Positions 26,356 to 35,436 of a stretch of DNA of 64,000 bases are shown here, in pieces (the first letter of the stretch is position 1; each line of letters opens with the position of its first letter). The DNA lies in NCBI RefSeq assembly GCF_015595025.1, contig NZ_JADNRL010000005.1, positions 62,001 through 126,000 on the forward strand, in the 5' to 3' direction. Under the pieces are notes generated by a model. It was not told where the DNA came from, searched no databases, and worked only from the letters and a program-made list of their open reading frames with translations. This DNA comes from Halomonas sp. KAO (GTDB lineage Bacteria > Pseudomonadota > Gammaproteobacteria > Pseudomonadales > Halomonadaceae). A program made the translations under genes and the position numbers.

Positions 26356-27027
26356 TCAGCGCTCCGTCTCGGCACGCACTTCAACGCCACAGCCCTTGAG
26401 GATCACCCGGGTCAGGAAGTTGGTGATGCTCTCGACATCGCTGTCGCTGAGCGACTCCCGGTCGGTGATGCCGACCACCTGGGCCTCGAAATCGGCGTAG
26501 TGCTGGGTCGCCGACCAGATCAGGAAGATCAGCCATACCGGGTCGACCGGGTCCATCAGCCCACGCTCGGCCCATTGGCGGAAGATCGCCGCGCGGGCCT
26601 CCACCCAGTCCCGCAGGTCGCCACGCAGGTACTCCTGGAGGAAGGGGGCGCCGGCCAGGATCTCGGCGGCAAACAGCCGCGACCCCTCGGGGTGTCGCCG
26701 GGAGAGCTGCATCTTGCTGCGGATAAAGGCCTCCAGCACCTCGGCCGGGTCGTCATCCACGGAGATCTCGTCGAGCAGCGCATTCCAGCGCGCCATCATC
26801 CGCTCCAGCAGACGCACATAGAGGCCACGCTTGCTGCCCATGTAGTAGAGGAGGTTGGACTTGGGCAGCCCCGCCTGGGCCGCGATCTCGGCCAGGCTGG
26901 CGCCGCGGTAGCCATGATCCGCAAACACCCGCTCGGCGGCGGCCAATATCTCGCGCTCGTTGCGCTCCCGGGTGGCCCCGCTGCCGTTGTCGGTGCGAAC
27001 GGAAACGACAGCATCACGCTGGGTCAT
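26356..27027 (-). CDS. TetR-family repressor, RutR-like, probable regulator of xdhABC
   Basis: 223 residues. An N-terminal helix-turn-helix (ILAAAERVFADHGYRGASLAEIAAQAGLPKSNLLYYMGSK, about residues 27-67) is followed by a YcdC/RutR-type ligand domain with SRLFAAEILAGAPFLQEYLRGDL and WSATQHYADFEAQV, both closely like RutR. RutR senses uracil/thymine and controls pyrimidine and purine degradation in E. coli. Here the gene is divergent from xanthine dehydrogenase, with a TGACC-N4-GGTCA palindrome between them. I chose ATG 27027 because AGGAG lies 8 bases upstream; the upstream ATG at 27069 lacks one. hrpB follows 6 bp downstream. The ligand here could be a purine rather than uracil. Confidence 0.88.
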   Translation of the reverse strand: MTQRDAVVSVRTDNGSGATRERNEREILAAAERVFADHGYRGASLAEIAAQAGLPKSNLLYYMGSKRGLYVRLLERMMARWNALLDEISVDDDPAEVLEAFIRSKMQLSRRHPEGSRLFAAEILAGAPFLQEYLRGDLRDWVEARAAIFRQWAERGLMDPVDPVWLIFLIWSATQHYADFEAQVVGITDRESLSDSDVESITNFLTRVILKGCGVEVRAETER

Positions 27028-27140
27028 GGGGCTCTCCTGGGCGGTCTGAATGGCAGAAGTTTGCCGCACGCCCCCAAGGCGTGCAAACCATGGTGACCAC
27101 GGTCGGCAGGGCTATCGCGGATGGGGCCTCGCTCAAGGCT

Positions 27141-27342
27141 GTTCCGGCGACAGGCCCCGGAGCGCCGGACCGTCGAGGGGGCGCTACAAGTACTTCCTTG
27201 TAGGCTACCACGGCCCTGCAGCGCTCTCGCGCCCCGCTCCGCTTGCAGGTCCGGTGCTGGCCATCCATGGCCAGCCCGTTCGGAGCAGTGCTCCTCACCC
27301 CTGGTCCTCGGACCCCCTCTCCGACCTGTCCCCGGCGCCTTT
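27141..27342. repeat. Palindrome-rich intergenic repeat unit
   Basis: GC-rich block of about 200 bp between the RutR-like gene and xdhA with two clean hairpins: CTACAAG (27184-27190) pairing with CTTGTAG (27197-27203), and GCTGGCCAT (27256-27264) pairing with ATGGCCAGC (27267-27275). The layout, a short TACTTCCTTGTA hairpin followed by a GGCCATCCATGGCC hairpin, resembles dispersed intergenic repeats I associate with Halomonas genomes; that is memory, not a search. Frames through it show no coding signature. Confidence 0.5.
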
Positions 27343-27435
27343 CACTATCACCCTGTCGGTAACTGCCATAGCCCTGGGAGACGGTCGGGCCAGTGCTTGC
27401 ATTTCTCCCTTTCCTGAACCAAGCTAAAAGCAATC

Positions 27436-27451
27436 CTGACCGATCGGTCAG
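27436..27451. promoter_or_regulatory. Perfect 16-bp operator palindrome, RutR-like
   Basis: CTGACCGATCGGTCAG is a perfect palindrome 79 bp before xdhA. It keeps the TGACC-N4-GGTCA core of the E. coli RutR site (TTGACCAnnTGGTCAA). The divergent TetR/RutR-like gene is the obvious candidate protein. Confidence 0.75.
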
Positions 27452-27529
27452 ACCGGATTCGAGGCTCCCCCTGACAGCAAAGCCTCGGATTCCGCCACCG
27501 CCCGAATTCCAACCACAAAGAGAACGGCG

Positions 27530-29065
27530 ATGATTGAATTTCTGCTCAACGGCCAACCGCGCCGGTGCGAGGCGACGCCCGACACCAGCGTGCTCGAGCT
27601 GCTGCGCGACACCCTGGGCCAGACCGGTACCAAGGAGGGCTGCGCCACCGGAGACTGCGGCGCCTGCACCGTGGCCATCGGCGAGCGCGACGACCAGGGT
27701 ACCCTTCGCTACCAGGCCGCCAACGCCTGCATCACGCCCGCTCATCAGCTCAACGGTCGCGCCCTGGTCACCGTCGAAGGGTTGTCCCGGGACGATGCCC
27801 TGCACCCGGCCCAGGCGGCCATGGTCGCGTGCCACGCCAGCCAGTGTGGCTTCTGTACCCCGGGGATCGTGATGTCACTGTTTACCCTTCACGAAGAACA
27901 ACAGCGCGCACCTGCCCCGCTGACGGCGGCGCGCCTGGAGGCAACGCTTGGCGGCAACCTCTGCCGCTGCACCGGCTATCGCCCGATTCGCGATGCCGCC
28001 ATGGCCATGGGTGACTACCCCGCCCCCGTCGTCAGGGCCTGGGAGCCGTCGGCCCCGGAAGGCAACAGCGTCAAGGAGGGTGAGAAACCGGAGAGCGCCA
28101 GGCCGGCGTCCCAGTCGAAGGAGTCCGGCTTTATTCAGCCCGCCTCGCTTGAGTCGTTGATGGCCGAGCGCCGAACTCACCCCGAGGCGCCACTGGTCGC
28201 CGGGGGCACCGACCTCTGGCTCGAGGTGACCCAGCGCCTGGCCCGCTTCCCGCGCGTCGTGGACCTGACCCGGGTGGCCGAGCTCCAGCACATCGAGCCG
28301 GCCACGCTGGATGACGGACGGCACGGCTGGTGGATCGGCGGGGCGGTGACCTATGCACGACTCGGGCCGTTGCTGGCCGAGCACTACCCCTCCTTCGAGC
28401 ATCTGCTCCATCGTCTGGGCTCGGCCCAGGTACGCAACCGCGGCACCCTGGGTGGCAATATCGCCAACGCCTCGCCCATCGGCGACACCCCACCGGTGCT
28501 GCTCGCCCTGGGCAGTCGCCTCTGGCTGGCGGGCCCGGGAGACGCTGAAGGAGGAGACGATGAAGGAATAGCCGAGCGCGTGCTCCCCCTCGATGAGTTC
28601 TTCCTCGATTACAAGCACACCGAACTACGCCCGGGCGAGGTGATTCGCGCCATCTTCCTGCCCCACCCCCAGCCCGAGCGAGAGTTCAGGATCTGGAAGC
28701 TCTCGAAGCGCCGGGAGGATGATATCTCCGCGGTACTCGGGGCCTTCACCTGGCGCCTTGACGACGGCGTGATGCGTGACGTGCGCCTGGCCTTCGGCGG
28801 CATGGCGGCGATCCCCAGACGCGCCGAGGCGGCCGAGGCGGCCCTGGAGGGGCACGCCCCCACACCTGCGGCCTTCGCTGCGGCCCGTGCCGCTCTCGAG
28901 ACGGACTTCCAGCCCATGAGTGATGTGCGCGGCAGTGCCGACTACCGTCGCCTGAGCGCCGCCAACCTGCTCGAACGCCTGCGGCTGGTGGTCAGCGAAT
29001 CGCACCCGTCCGACGATAACCCCCAAGGCTCCCGGGAGGTCATGCTCCATGCGTACGCTCACTAA
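27530..29065 (+). CDS. xdhA: Xanthine dehydrogenase small subunit (2Fe-2S and FAD)
   Basis: 511 residues. The N-terminal ferredoxin-type 2Fe-2S domain has Cys38, Cys43, Cys46 and Cys67 (GCATGDCGACT). The second helical 2Fe-2S domain has Cys106, Cys109, Cys145 and Cys147 (CGFCTPG and NLCRCTGY). After a ~50-residue linker comes the FAD domain of the CO-dehydrogenase flavoprotein type (VAGGTDLWLEVTQ, LGGNIANASPIGDTPPVLLALG). It passes electrons from the molybdenum subunit to NAD. It is the first gene of xdhABC, with start ATG 27530 after AAAGAGAACGGCG. It overlaps xdhB by 17 bp. Confidence 0.97.
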   Translation: MIEFLLNGQPRRCEATPDTSVLELLRDTLGQTGTKEGCATGDCGACTVAIGERDDQGTLRYQAANACITPAHQLNGRALVTVEGLSRDDALHPAQAAMVACHASQCGFCTPGIVMSLFTLHEEQQRAPAPLTAARLEATLGGNLCRCTGYRPIRDAAMAMGDYPAPVVRAWEPSAPEGNSVKEGEKPESARPASQSKESGFIQPASLESLMAERRTHPEAPLVAGGTDLWLEVTQRLARFPRVVDLTRVAELQHIEPATLDDGRHGWWIGGAVTYARLGPLLAEHYPSFEHLLHRLGSAQVRNRGTLGGNIANASPIGDTPPVLLALGSRLWLAGPGDAEGGDDEGIAERVLPLDEFFLDYKHTELRPGEVIRAIFLPHPQPEREFRIWKLSKRREDDISAVLGAFTWRLDDGVMRDVRLAFGGMAAIPRRAEAAEAALEGHAPTPAAFAAARAALETDFQPMSDVRGSADYRRLSAANLLERLRLVVSESHPSDDNPQGSREVMLHAYAH

Positions 29066-31472
29066 GCCCCGCCAGCGCCAGGGGAGCGCCACCGCCAGCA
29101 ATACCCACGCCCACGCGCATGCCCACGAAAGCGCCGTCAAGCACGTGACCGGGAAAGCCGCCTATATCGACGATATTCAGGCACCGTCCAATTGCCTGCA
29201 TCTCGCGCTGGCGCTCTCCCCGGTCGCCCACGGCCGCCTGGCGCCGATCGACATGGAACGCGTCCGCGCCCTGCCAGGCGTGGTCGATGCGGTCGGCTTT
29301 CACGACGTGCCGGGGCATACCGATATTGGTCCGGTATTTCCCGGCGACCCGATCTTTGTGGAAGAGGAGATCAGCTACGCGGGCCAGGTCCTGTTTGCGG
29401 TCGCCGGAGAGAGTCACCGGGCCGCCCGGGAGGCGGTCAAGGCCGCCATGGATGCAGGCGTCGTGAAGATCGACGAGCAGCCGGCCAGCCTCGACCCGGT
29501 GGCCGCCGCCGAGCGCGGCGAGTTCGTGCGCCCGACCCACGTTCAGGAGAGCGGCGACTGGCAGGCCACCCTCGCCATGGCCTCCTCGGTCGTGGAGGGC
29601 GAGCAGTTCGTCGGCGGTCAGGAGCACTTCTACCTCGAGGGCCAGGCCTGCCTGGTGACGCCCACCGAGGACGAGGGCGTCGTGGTTCACACCTCCAACC
29701 AGCACCCCAGCGAGACCCAGAAGCTGGTCGCCGAGGTGCTGGGCGTGCCGCTGCATGCGGTCACGGTAGAGGTGCGCCGCATGGGGGGCGGTTTCGGGGG
29801 CAAGGAGACCCAGGCTTCGCCGTGGGCGTGCATCGCCGCCCTGATCAGCCGTCGCACCGGGCGTGCCGCCAAGCTGCGCCTGCCCCGCGCCGAGGACATG
29901 CGCGTCACCGGCAAGCGCCACCCCTTCCACAATCGCTACCGTCTGGCCATCGACGAGTCGGGCGTGATCCAGGGCGGCGAGCTTACCCTGATCGGCGATT
30001 GCGGATACTCGCCGGACCTCTCCGAGGCGATCGTCGACCGCGCCATGTTCCACGCCGACAACGCCTACTCGCTGGGCCAGGCCCGGGTCACCGGCCACCG
30101 AGCACGCACCCACTTCGCCTCCAACACCGCCTTCCGCGGCTTCGGGGGGCCCCAGGGCATGATGGTGATCGAAGCGGCCATGGACGACATTGCGCGGCGT
30201 GTCGGCGAGGACCCGCTGACCATTCGCAAGCGCAATCTCTATCGAGGGGGTGAGACGCCCCTGCGCCGAACCACACACTATGGCCAGACGGTGGAACAGC
30301 TCGGCCTGCTCCACGAACTGATCGAGCGCCTGGAAGCCTCCAGCGACTACTGGCAGCGCCGGCGTGAGATCACCGAGTTCAATGCCCAAGGCTCCGTGAT
30401 CAAGCGAGGGCTGGCGCTGACGCCGGTGAAGTTCGGCATCTCCTTCACCGCCAAACACCTCAACCAGGCCGGTGCCCTGCTCCACGTCTATACCGACGGT
30501 AGCGTGCAGATCAATCACGGCGGTACCGAAATGGGCCAGGGCCTGCACACCAAGATCTGTCAGGTGGTGGCACGCGAGCTGGGGCTGGATCTCGAGGCGG
30601 TGCGCATCACCGCTACGCGCACCGACAAGGTTCCCAACACCTCGCCGACGGCCGCCTCCAGCGGCGCCGACCTCAACGGCATGGCCGCCCGGGACGCCTG
30701 TCTCAGGCTCAAGGAGCGGCTCTTCGATTTCGCCGCCGCGAACCTGCATGTCGACCAGGGCCTCGAGCGTGACAGCATGCGCCTGGAAGCGGGCCACCTG
30801 GTGGCCGGCAGCGGCGAGAGCGAACGGCGCATCCCCTGGGGTGAGCTGGTGCAGGCGGCCTACTTCGGGCGGATATCGCTCTCCGAGAAGGGCTTCTATG
30901 CCACCCCGCTGATCCACTATGACCGTGAAACCGGCAAGGGGCGCCCCTTCTACTACTACGCTTTCGGCGCCGCCGTCAGCGAAGTCCACGTCGACACCCT
31001 GACCGGGGAGTACCAGGTGGCGCGCGTCGATATCCTTCACGACGTCGGCGACTCGCTCAACCCGGCCATCGACCTGGGCCAGGTCGAAGGCGGCTTTATC
31101 CAGGGCATGGGCTGGCTGACCAGCGAGGAGCTCAGGTGGGACGACGACGGGCGCCTGCTCAACGAGGGGCCAGCCACCTACAAGATCCCCACCTATGGGG
31201 ACCTGCCGCCGGTGTTCAATGTCGAGCTGATGGAGGGCCACCCTAACTCCATGGCCAGCCTCTACCGCTCCAAGGCGGTGGGTGAACCCCCCTTCATGCT
31301 GGCCATCTCGGTGTGGTCGGCGCTGCGCGATGCCCTGGCAAGCCTTGCTGGCTACCGTGCCTCGCCACGCCTGGATACGCCGGCGACGCCAGAGCGGGTA
31401 TTGATGGCCGCCGAGGCGCTGCGTCGCCATGACCATCAGGAGGCAAGGCCCAGCGAGGAGGTAGTGCCATGA
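29049..31472 (+). CDS. xdhB: Xanthine dehydrogenase molybdopterin-binding subunit
   Basis: 807 residues, normal for XdhB. Molybdenum-cofactor motifs include MGGGFGGKETQA, FRGFGGPQGMMVIE, GGTEMGQGLHTK and, near the C-terminus, SKAVGEPPFMLAISVW with the catalytic Glu. It hydroxylates hypoxanthine to xanthine and xanthine to urate in the cytoplasm. ATG 29049 has GGAGG about 9 bases upstream, inside the end of xdhA. The N-terminus has a short alternating tract HAHAHAHE (about residues 20-27) that is not part of the family core and could bind metal or be neutral. It overlaps xdhC by ATGA (31469-31472). Confidence 0.97.
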   Translation: MRTLTKPRQRQGSATASNTHAHAHAHESAVKHVTGKAAYIDDIQAPSNCLHLALALSPVAHGRLAPIDMERVRALPGVVDAVGFHDVPGHTDIGPVFPGDPIFVEEEISYAGQVLFAVAGESHRAAREAVKAAMDAGVVKIDEQPASLDPVAAAERGEFVRPTHVQESGDWQATLAMASSVVEGEQFVGGQEHFYLEGQACLVTPTEDEGVVVHTSNQHPSETQKLVAEVLGVPLHAVTVEVRRMGGGFGGKETQASPWACIAALISRRTGRAAKLRLPRAEDMRVTGKRHPFHNRYRLAIDESGVIQGGELTLIGDCGYSPDLSEAIVDRAMFHADNAYSLGQARVTGHRARTHFASNTAFRGFGGPQGMMVIEAAMDDIARRVGEDPLTIRKRNLYRGGETPLRRTTHYGQTVEQLGLLHELIERLEASSDYWQRRREITEFNAQGSVIKRGLALTPVKFGISFTAKHLNQAGALLHVYTDGSVQINHGGTEMGQGLHTKICQVVARELGLDLEAVRITATRTDKVPNTSPTAASSGADLNGMAARDACLRLKERLFDFAAANLHVDQGLERDSMRLEAGHLVAGSGESERRIPWGELVQAAYFGRISLSEKGFYATPLIHYDRETGKGRPFYYYAFGAAVSEVHVDTLTGEYQVARVDILHDVGDSLNPAIDLGQVEGGFIQGMGWLTSEELRWDDDGRLLNEGPATYKIPTYGDLPPVFNVELMEGHPNSMASLYRSKAVGEPPFMLAISVWSALRDALASLAGYRASPRLDTPATPERVLMAAEALRRHDHQEARPSEEVVP

Positions 31473-32341
31473 GTGCGCGCCCGGAAAGCTGGCACGCCGC
31501 CCTTCATCGCCTGCAGCGGGAGGGCGTGCCCCATGCCCTGGCCACCCAGGTCACCAGTGCCGGCTCGACGCCACGCGAGCCCGGGGCACGCATGGTGATC
31601 ACCGCAGACGCCGTCTATGACACCCTGGGAGGCGGCACCTTCGAGTGGCAGACCATCGCCGCCGCCCGGCAGCGCCTGACCGGACACGAGGGACGACCGG
31701 AACCCGGCATCAGCCTGGAAGCCTTCAGCCTGGGCGGGCGCAGCGGCCAGTGCTGTGGAGGTTTCGTCAATGTGCTGATCGAGGTCTTCCCCGGCAGCAC
31801 CACCACCCTTGCGCTATTCGGCGCCGGCCATGTGGGCGGCGAGATCGCCCGCCTGATCGAGCCGCTCGGCTGGCAGCTGCTATGGCATGACAGCCGCGAG
31901 GGCGTCTTTCCCGACTGGGCATCCCACCAGGCGCGGCTGGCATGCCGTCCGGCACCGGACCCCGAGGCCGCCGTGGCCGCTCTGCCCCCGGGCGCCCACT
32001 GTCTGGTGATGACCCACGATCATGCCGAAGACCGCGCCCTGATAGACGCCCTGCTGCGTCGCGGTGACTGCGCCTCCATCGGCCTGATCGGCTCCCGGAG
32101 CAAGTGGGCCAGCTTCCGCTCGCGTCTGCGCGACGCCGGCCACGATGAGGCCGCCCTGGCTCGGGTGCGCTGTCCCATGGGCATGACGACAGGCCCGCAG
32201 GGAAATAAAAAGAGAGGCAGCGACAAGCGCCCCTACGCCATCGCCCTGGCCACTGTGGCCGAGCTGTTGCCACTGGTGGCGGACAACGAACGCCCCGAAC
32301 AGCGGGGCCTTGACTCGGCCGAGTTGCGCGCTCTTTTCTAG
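31469..32341 (+). CDS. xdhC: Xanthine dehydrogenase accessory protein XdhC
   Basis: 290 residues. An N-terminal XdhC/CoxI domain (ATQVTSAGSTPREPGARMVI, LGGRSGQCCGGFVNVLIEVF) is followed by a Rossmann-type domain (LALFGAGHVGGEIARLI, SIGLIGSRSKWASF). XdhC binds molybdenum cofactor, promotes its sulfuration and inserts it into XdhB. It is coupled to xdhB by an ATGA overlap. Near the end, where family members carry a PIG-type loop, this protein has CPMGMTTGPQGNKKRGSDKRPYAIA, a slightly unusual basic loop. Confidence 0.95.
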   Translation: MSARPESWHAALHRLQREGVPHALATQVTSAGSTPREPGARMVITADAVYDTLGGGTFEWQTIAAARQRLTGHEGRPEPGISLEAFSLGGRSGQCCGGFVNVLIEVFPGSTTTLALFGAGHVGGEIARLIEPLGWQLLWHDSREGVFPDWASHQARLACRPAPDPEAAVAALPPGAHCLVMTHDHAEDRALIDALLRRGDCASIGLIGSRSKWASFRSRLRDAGHDEAALARVRCPMGMTTGPQGNKKRGSDKRPYAIALATVAELLPLVADNERPEQRGLDSAELRALF

Positions 32342-32415
32342 CCAGCGACCCAAAAGATCCACTGAGCCTCGACAACGATCGCCATCGGGCGCCGGGAACA
32401 GGCCGAAGAGGAGGT

Positions 32416-32437
32416 CATTTGCCATGGATGGCAAATG
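32416..32437. promoter_or_regulatory. Palindrome between xdhC and guaD
   Basis: CATTTGCCAT-GG-ATGGCAAATG, a perfect 10-bp inverted repeat with a 2-base centre, 83 bp before guaD. It lacks a U tract, so it is more likely a protein site or processing hairpin than a terminator. Confidence 0.5.
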
Positions 32438-32520
32438 TAGCGTCCAGGGACGGATTCACAGCGCCTCTTCGAAGGTCTGTTGCCGGATCAGCTCGATGGC
32501 GGCAACCAAGAGCCCCCAAG

Positions 32521-33861
32521 ATGACAAAATCTGACTCGCGCGTGCTGCGCGCCGAACTGCTGAGCTTCGATGCCGACCCCGGCGACAGCGACACGCCCGC
32601 CCCGGGCAGTGTGCGCCATATCGCCGACGGTGCCTTGTGGATCGAGAATGGCCGGGTCCGGGCGGTGGAGGAGTACGCCAGCCTGGCACCGACCCTGCCC
32701 CCCGACACCGAGGTGATCGATCATCGCGGCAAGCTGATTACCCCGGGATTTATCGATAGCCACGTGCACTATGTGCAGCTCGAGATCATCGCCTCCTACG
32801 GTCGCCAGCTGCTCGACTGGCTCAATGACTACACCTTCCCCGAGGAGCAGCGCTTCGCCGACCCCGACCACGCCGCGGCGCTTTCCGGTGCCTTTCTCGA
32901 CGAGCTGCTGCGGGTCGGCACCACCACCGCCCAGGTGTTCTGCTCCAGCCATCCCGCCTCGGTGGATGCCTTCTTCGACGCCAGTCACCGCCGCGGCCTG
33001 TGCATGCTGGCGGGCAAGGTGCTGATGGACCGCCATGCCCCGGCTGGGTTGACCGACGACCTCGAGGGGGGCATCCGTGACAGTGAGCGACTGATCGGCG
33101 ACTGGCACGGCAAGGGGCGGCTCGGCTACAGCCTGACGCCGCGCTTCGCCCCGACCTCCACTCGCGCGCAACTCGACGCCGCAGGTGGGGTACTGCGCAG
33201 CGACGACAGCCTGTGGGTGCAGACCCACCTGGCCGAGAACACCGGCGAACTCGACTGGGTCGCCGAGCTCTTCCCGGGCAGTCGGGACTACCTCGAGGTC
33301 TATGAACAGTCGGGGCTGGTCGGACCACGCAGCACCTTCGCCCATGGCATCCACCTCGACAACGAGATGCGCGGCCGTCTCGCCGAGCGCGGGGCCAACC
33401 TGGCCTTCTGTCCCAGCTCCAATCTCTTCCTGGGCAGCGGGCTGTTCGACCGTCAGGCCGCCCGGGAGATGGCGTTGAACGTCACCTTCGCCAGTGACGT
33501 GGGCGCCGGCACCGACCTCTCCGGTCTTGCCACGCTCAAGGCCGCCTATCAGGTGGGACAGCTGCGCGGACAGCCTCTCACCGCCTGGCAGGGACTCTAT
33601 GGACTGACGCTGGGCAATGCCCGGGCACTCTCTCTCGACGCCCATATCGGCCGTCTGGCGCCGGGCATGGCCGCCGACTTCGTGGTGCTCGACCCTGCCG
33701 CCACACCGCTGATGGCGCGGCGTACGGCGCGAAGCACCTCGCTTTCCGAAACGCTCTTCGCGGTGATGATGATGGGCGACGACCGCTGTGTCGCCGAAAC
33801 CTGGGCCGATGGTCGTTTACAACATCGACGTGATGACCTGGAAGAAAGGCACAGGTCCTGA
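32521..33861 (+). CDS. guaD: Guanine deaminase
   Basis: 446 residues of the amidohydrolase fold. Zinc and substrate motifs are GFIDSHVHYVQLEIIASYGRQLLDWLNDYTFPEE (HVH at 81-83), FCSSHPASVDAFF, LAGKVLMDRHAP, LTPRFAPTSTRAQL, VQTHLAENTGELDWV, FAHGIHLD, FCPSSNLFLGSGLF and FASDVGAGTDLS. It converts guanine to xanthine and ammonia, feeding XdhAB. I chose ATG 32521: the family N-terminus starts here, while the frame from 32419 runs through the palindrome. The ribosome site is weak. It lies 180 bp after xdhC, probably in the same regulon but possibly separately promoted. Confidence 0.95.
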   Translation: MTKSDSRVLRAELLSFDADPGDSDTPAPGSVRHIADGALWIENGRVRAVEEYASLAPTLPPDTEVIDHRGKLITPGFIDSHVHYVQLEIIASYGRQLLDWLNDYTFPEEQRFADPDHAAALSGAFLDELLRVGTTTAQVFCSSHPASVDAFFDASHRRGLCMLAGKVLMDRHAPAGLTDDLEGGIRDSERLIGDWHGKGRLGYSLTPRFAPTSTRAQLDAAGGVLRSDDSLWVQTHLAENTGELDWVAELFPGSRDYLEVYEQSGLVGPRSTFAHGIHLDNEMRGRLAERGANLAFCPSSNLFLGSGLFDRQAAREMALNVTFASDVGAGTDLSGLATLKAAYQVGQLRGQPLTAWQGLYGLTLGNARALSLDAHIGRLAPGMAADFVVLDPAATPLMARRTARSTSLSETLFAVMMMGDDRCVAETWADGRLQHRRDDLEERHRS

Positions 33862-34021
33862 ACACGAGTGAAGGGCTCCTCGTGTCGGCGTACCAGCGAG
33901 GCGCCGACACGTCCCGGCCATGGTGGGCACCAGGGAGCGTTCCATCATCATGGCCCATCAAGAATCGCCGATCGACAACAACTGATTCAGTACTGCTACT
34001 CAACAACAACAAGGGGTATCC

Positions 34022-35389
34022 ATGAGCGCCAACACTTCGCAACTGGCCGATAAATCGACGAGCGTGCCAACGCCAGCCGACGAACACCCTCTCGATCGCT
34101 ACTTCGGTGTCAGCCGACGCGGCTCCAGCCTAAGGACCGAGATCCTTGCCGGCGTCGCCACCTTCCTGGCTTCGATGTATATCATCGTGGTCAACCCGGC
34201 GATCCTGGCCGAGGCCGGCATCCCCTTCTCGGCGGCACTCTCCGCCACCGTGCTGATCAGTTTCATGAGCAGCCTGGCCATGGGCCTGTATGCGCGCAAC
34301 CCCATCCTGGTCGCGCCGGGCATGGGCATGAACGCCCTGTTCACCTATACGCTGGTGCTGGGGGCCGGCCTCTCCTGGGAGGTCGCCCTGGGCTGCGTGT
34401 TCTGGTCGGGTGTGCTGTTTGCCGTGCTCGCGGTCTTCAATGTGCGCAAGGCGATCATCGAGGCGATTCCCGCCTCACTGCGCTATGCCATCACCTGCGG
34501 CATCGGCCTCTTTATCACCTTTATCGGGCTGAAGAACGCCGGCTTTATCGTGGGCAGCGAGGCCACCCTGGTGACCCTGGGCAGCTTCGACCCCGGTCTG
34601 GTGACCTTCTTCATCGGCTTGATGGCCACCGCCGTGATGGTGATCCTGCGCATGAACGGTGCCCTGATCCTGGGCATCGCGCTGACCACGCTGCTGGCGG
34701 CCCCCATGGGTCGGCTGTGGGGCGAGGAGCTGATGGTGGAGTGGAGCGGTCTCGCCGCCTGGCCCGACTTCGGTGCCGTCTTGAAGGTCGATATCCTCGG
34801 CGCCCTCAAGGTGGCCTACCTGCCTTTCATCTTCGTGATGCTGTTCACCAACTTCTTCGATGCCCTCTCCTGCTTCATGGCGCTGTCGGAGTCCGCCGAC
34901 CTCAAGGACGAGGATGGCAACCCGCGCAACCTCAAGCGCTCCATGACCGTGGATGCCTTCGCCTCGATGATCGCGGCACCACTGGGCACCAGTGCCGCCC
35001 AGACCTTTATCGAGTCCGGGGCGGGCGTGGCCCAGGGGGGACGCACCGGGCTGGTTGCGGTGACCATCGCCCTGCTGTTCCTGCCCTTCCTGTTCCTGTC
35101 GCCACTGCTGTCGCTGGTGCCAGCCATCGCCACCGCCCCGGCCCTGGTGCTGGTGGGGCTGTTCATGCTGTCGCCGATCGGCCGCATCGACTGGGGTCGT
35201 TACGAAGAGGCCTTTCCCGCCTTCCTGGCGATCATCCTGATGCCGCTCACCTACTCCATCACGCTGGGCATCGCCTTTGGCTTCCTGAGTTACGTGCTGA
35301 TCAAGCTGGCCACCGGCAAGGGTGGCGAGATTCGACTCGCCATGTGGGTCTCCGCCGCCCTCTGCGTGGTGCTGCTCGCCACCACATGA
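34022..35389 (+). CDS. NCS2-family purine permease (AzgA/GhxP type)
   Basis: 455-residue membrane protein with about 12-14 hydrophobic segments. AzgA-type motifs include LDRYFGVSRRGSSLRTEILAGVATFLASMYIIVVNP, YARNPILVAPGMGMNALFTYT, TCGIGLFITFIGLKNAGF, NFFDALSCFMALSESA and GTSAAQTFIESGAGVAQGGRTGL (the two conserved half-helices). These carriers import hypoxanthine, guanine or adenine with protons. Placed after guaD and before the convergent adenine deaminase, it supplies the purine pathway. Its start is preceded by AAGGGG. The bidirectional hairpin at 35437-35464 ends the unit. Confidence 0.93.
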   Translation: MSANTSQLADKSTSVPTPADEHPLDRYFGVSRRGSSLRTEILAGVATFLASMYIIVVNPAILAEAGIPFSAALSATVLISFMSSLAMGLYARNPILVAPGMGMNALFTYTLVLGAGLSWEVALGCVFWSGVLFAVLAVFNVRKAIIEAIPASLRYAITCGIGLFITFIGLKNAGFIVGSEATLVTLGSFDPGLVTFFIGLMATAVMVILRMNGALILGIALTTLLAAPMGRLWGEELMVEWSGLAAWPDFGAVLKVDILGALKVAYLPFIFVMLFTNFFDALSCFMALSESADLKDEDGNPRNLKRSMTVDAFASMIAAPLGTSAAQTFIESGAGVAQGGRTGLVAVTIALLFLPFLFLSPLLSLVPAIATAPALVLVGLFMLSPIGRIDWGRYEEAFPAFLAIILMPLTYSITLGIAFGFLSYVLIKLATGKGGEIRLAMWVSAALCVVLLATT

Positions 35390-35436
35390 GCCCGATGGGA
35401 TGATGCAGGCCTGACCATGCGCCGGGCCTGGATAGC

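Noticed and set aside
25147-27096. 649-codon plus-strand frame over hrpB and the repressor gene
   Set aside because: Repetitive Gly/Gln/His-rich translation typical of the reverse strand of GC-rich genes; no domain or start signal.
27050-27427. 125-codon plus-strand frame in the xdhA upstream region
   Set aside because: It runs through the hairpin repeat, lacks a ribosome site and has no coding-type third-position bias.
29040-31436. 798-codon open frame antisense to xdhB
   Set aside because: Long antisense frames are expected in GC-rich genes. It lacks a ribosome site and family motifs, and it lies fully over a certain gene.
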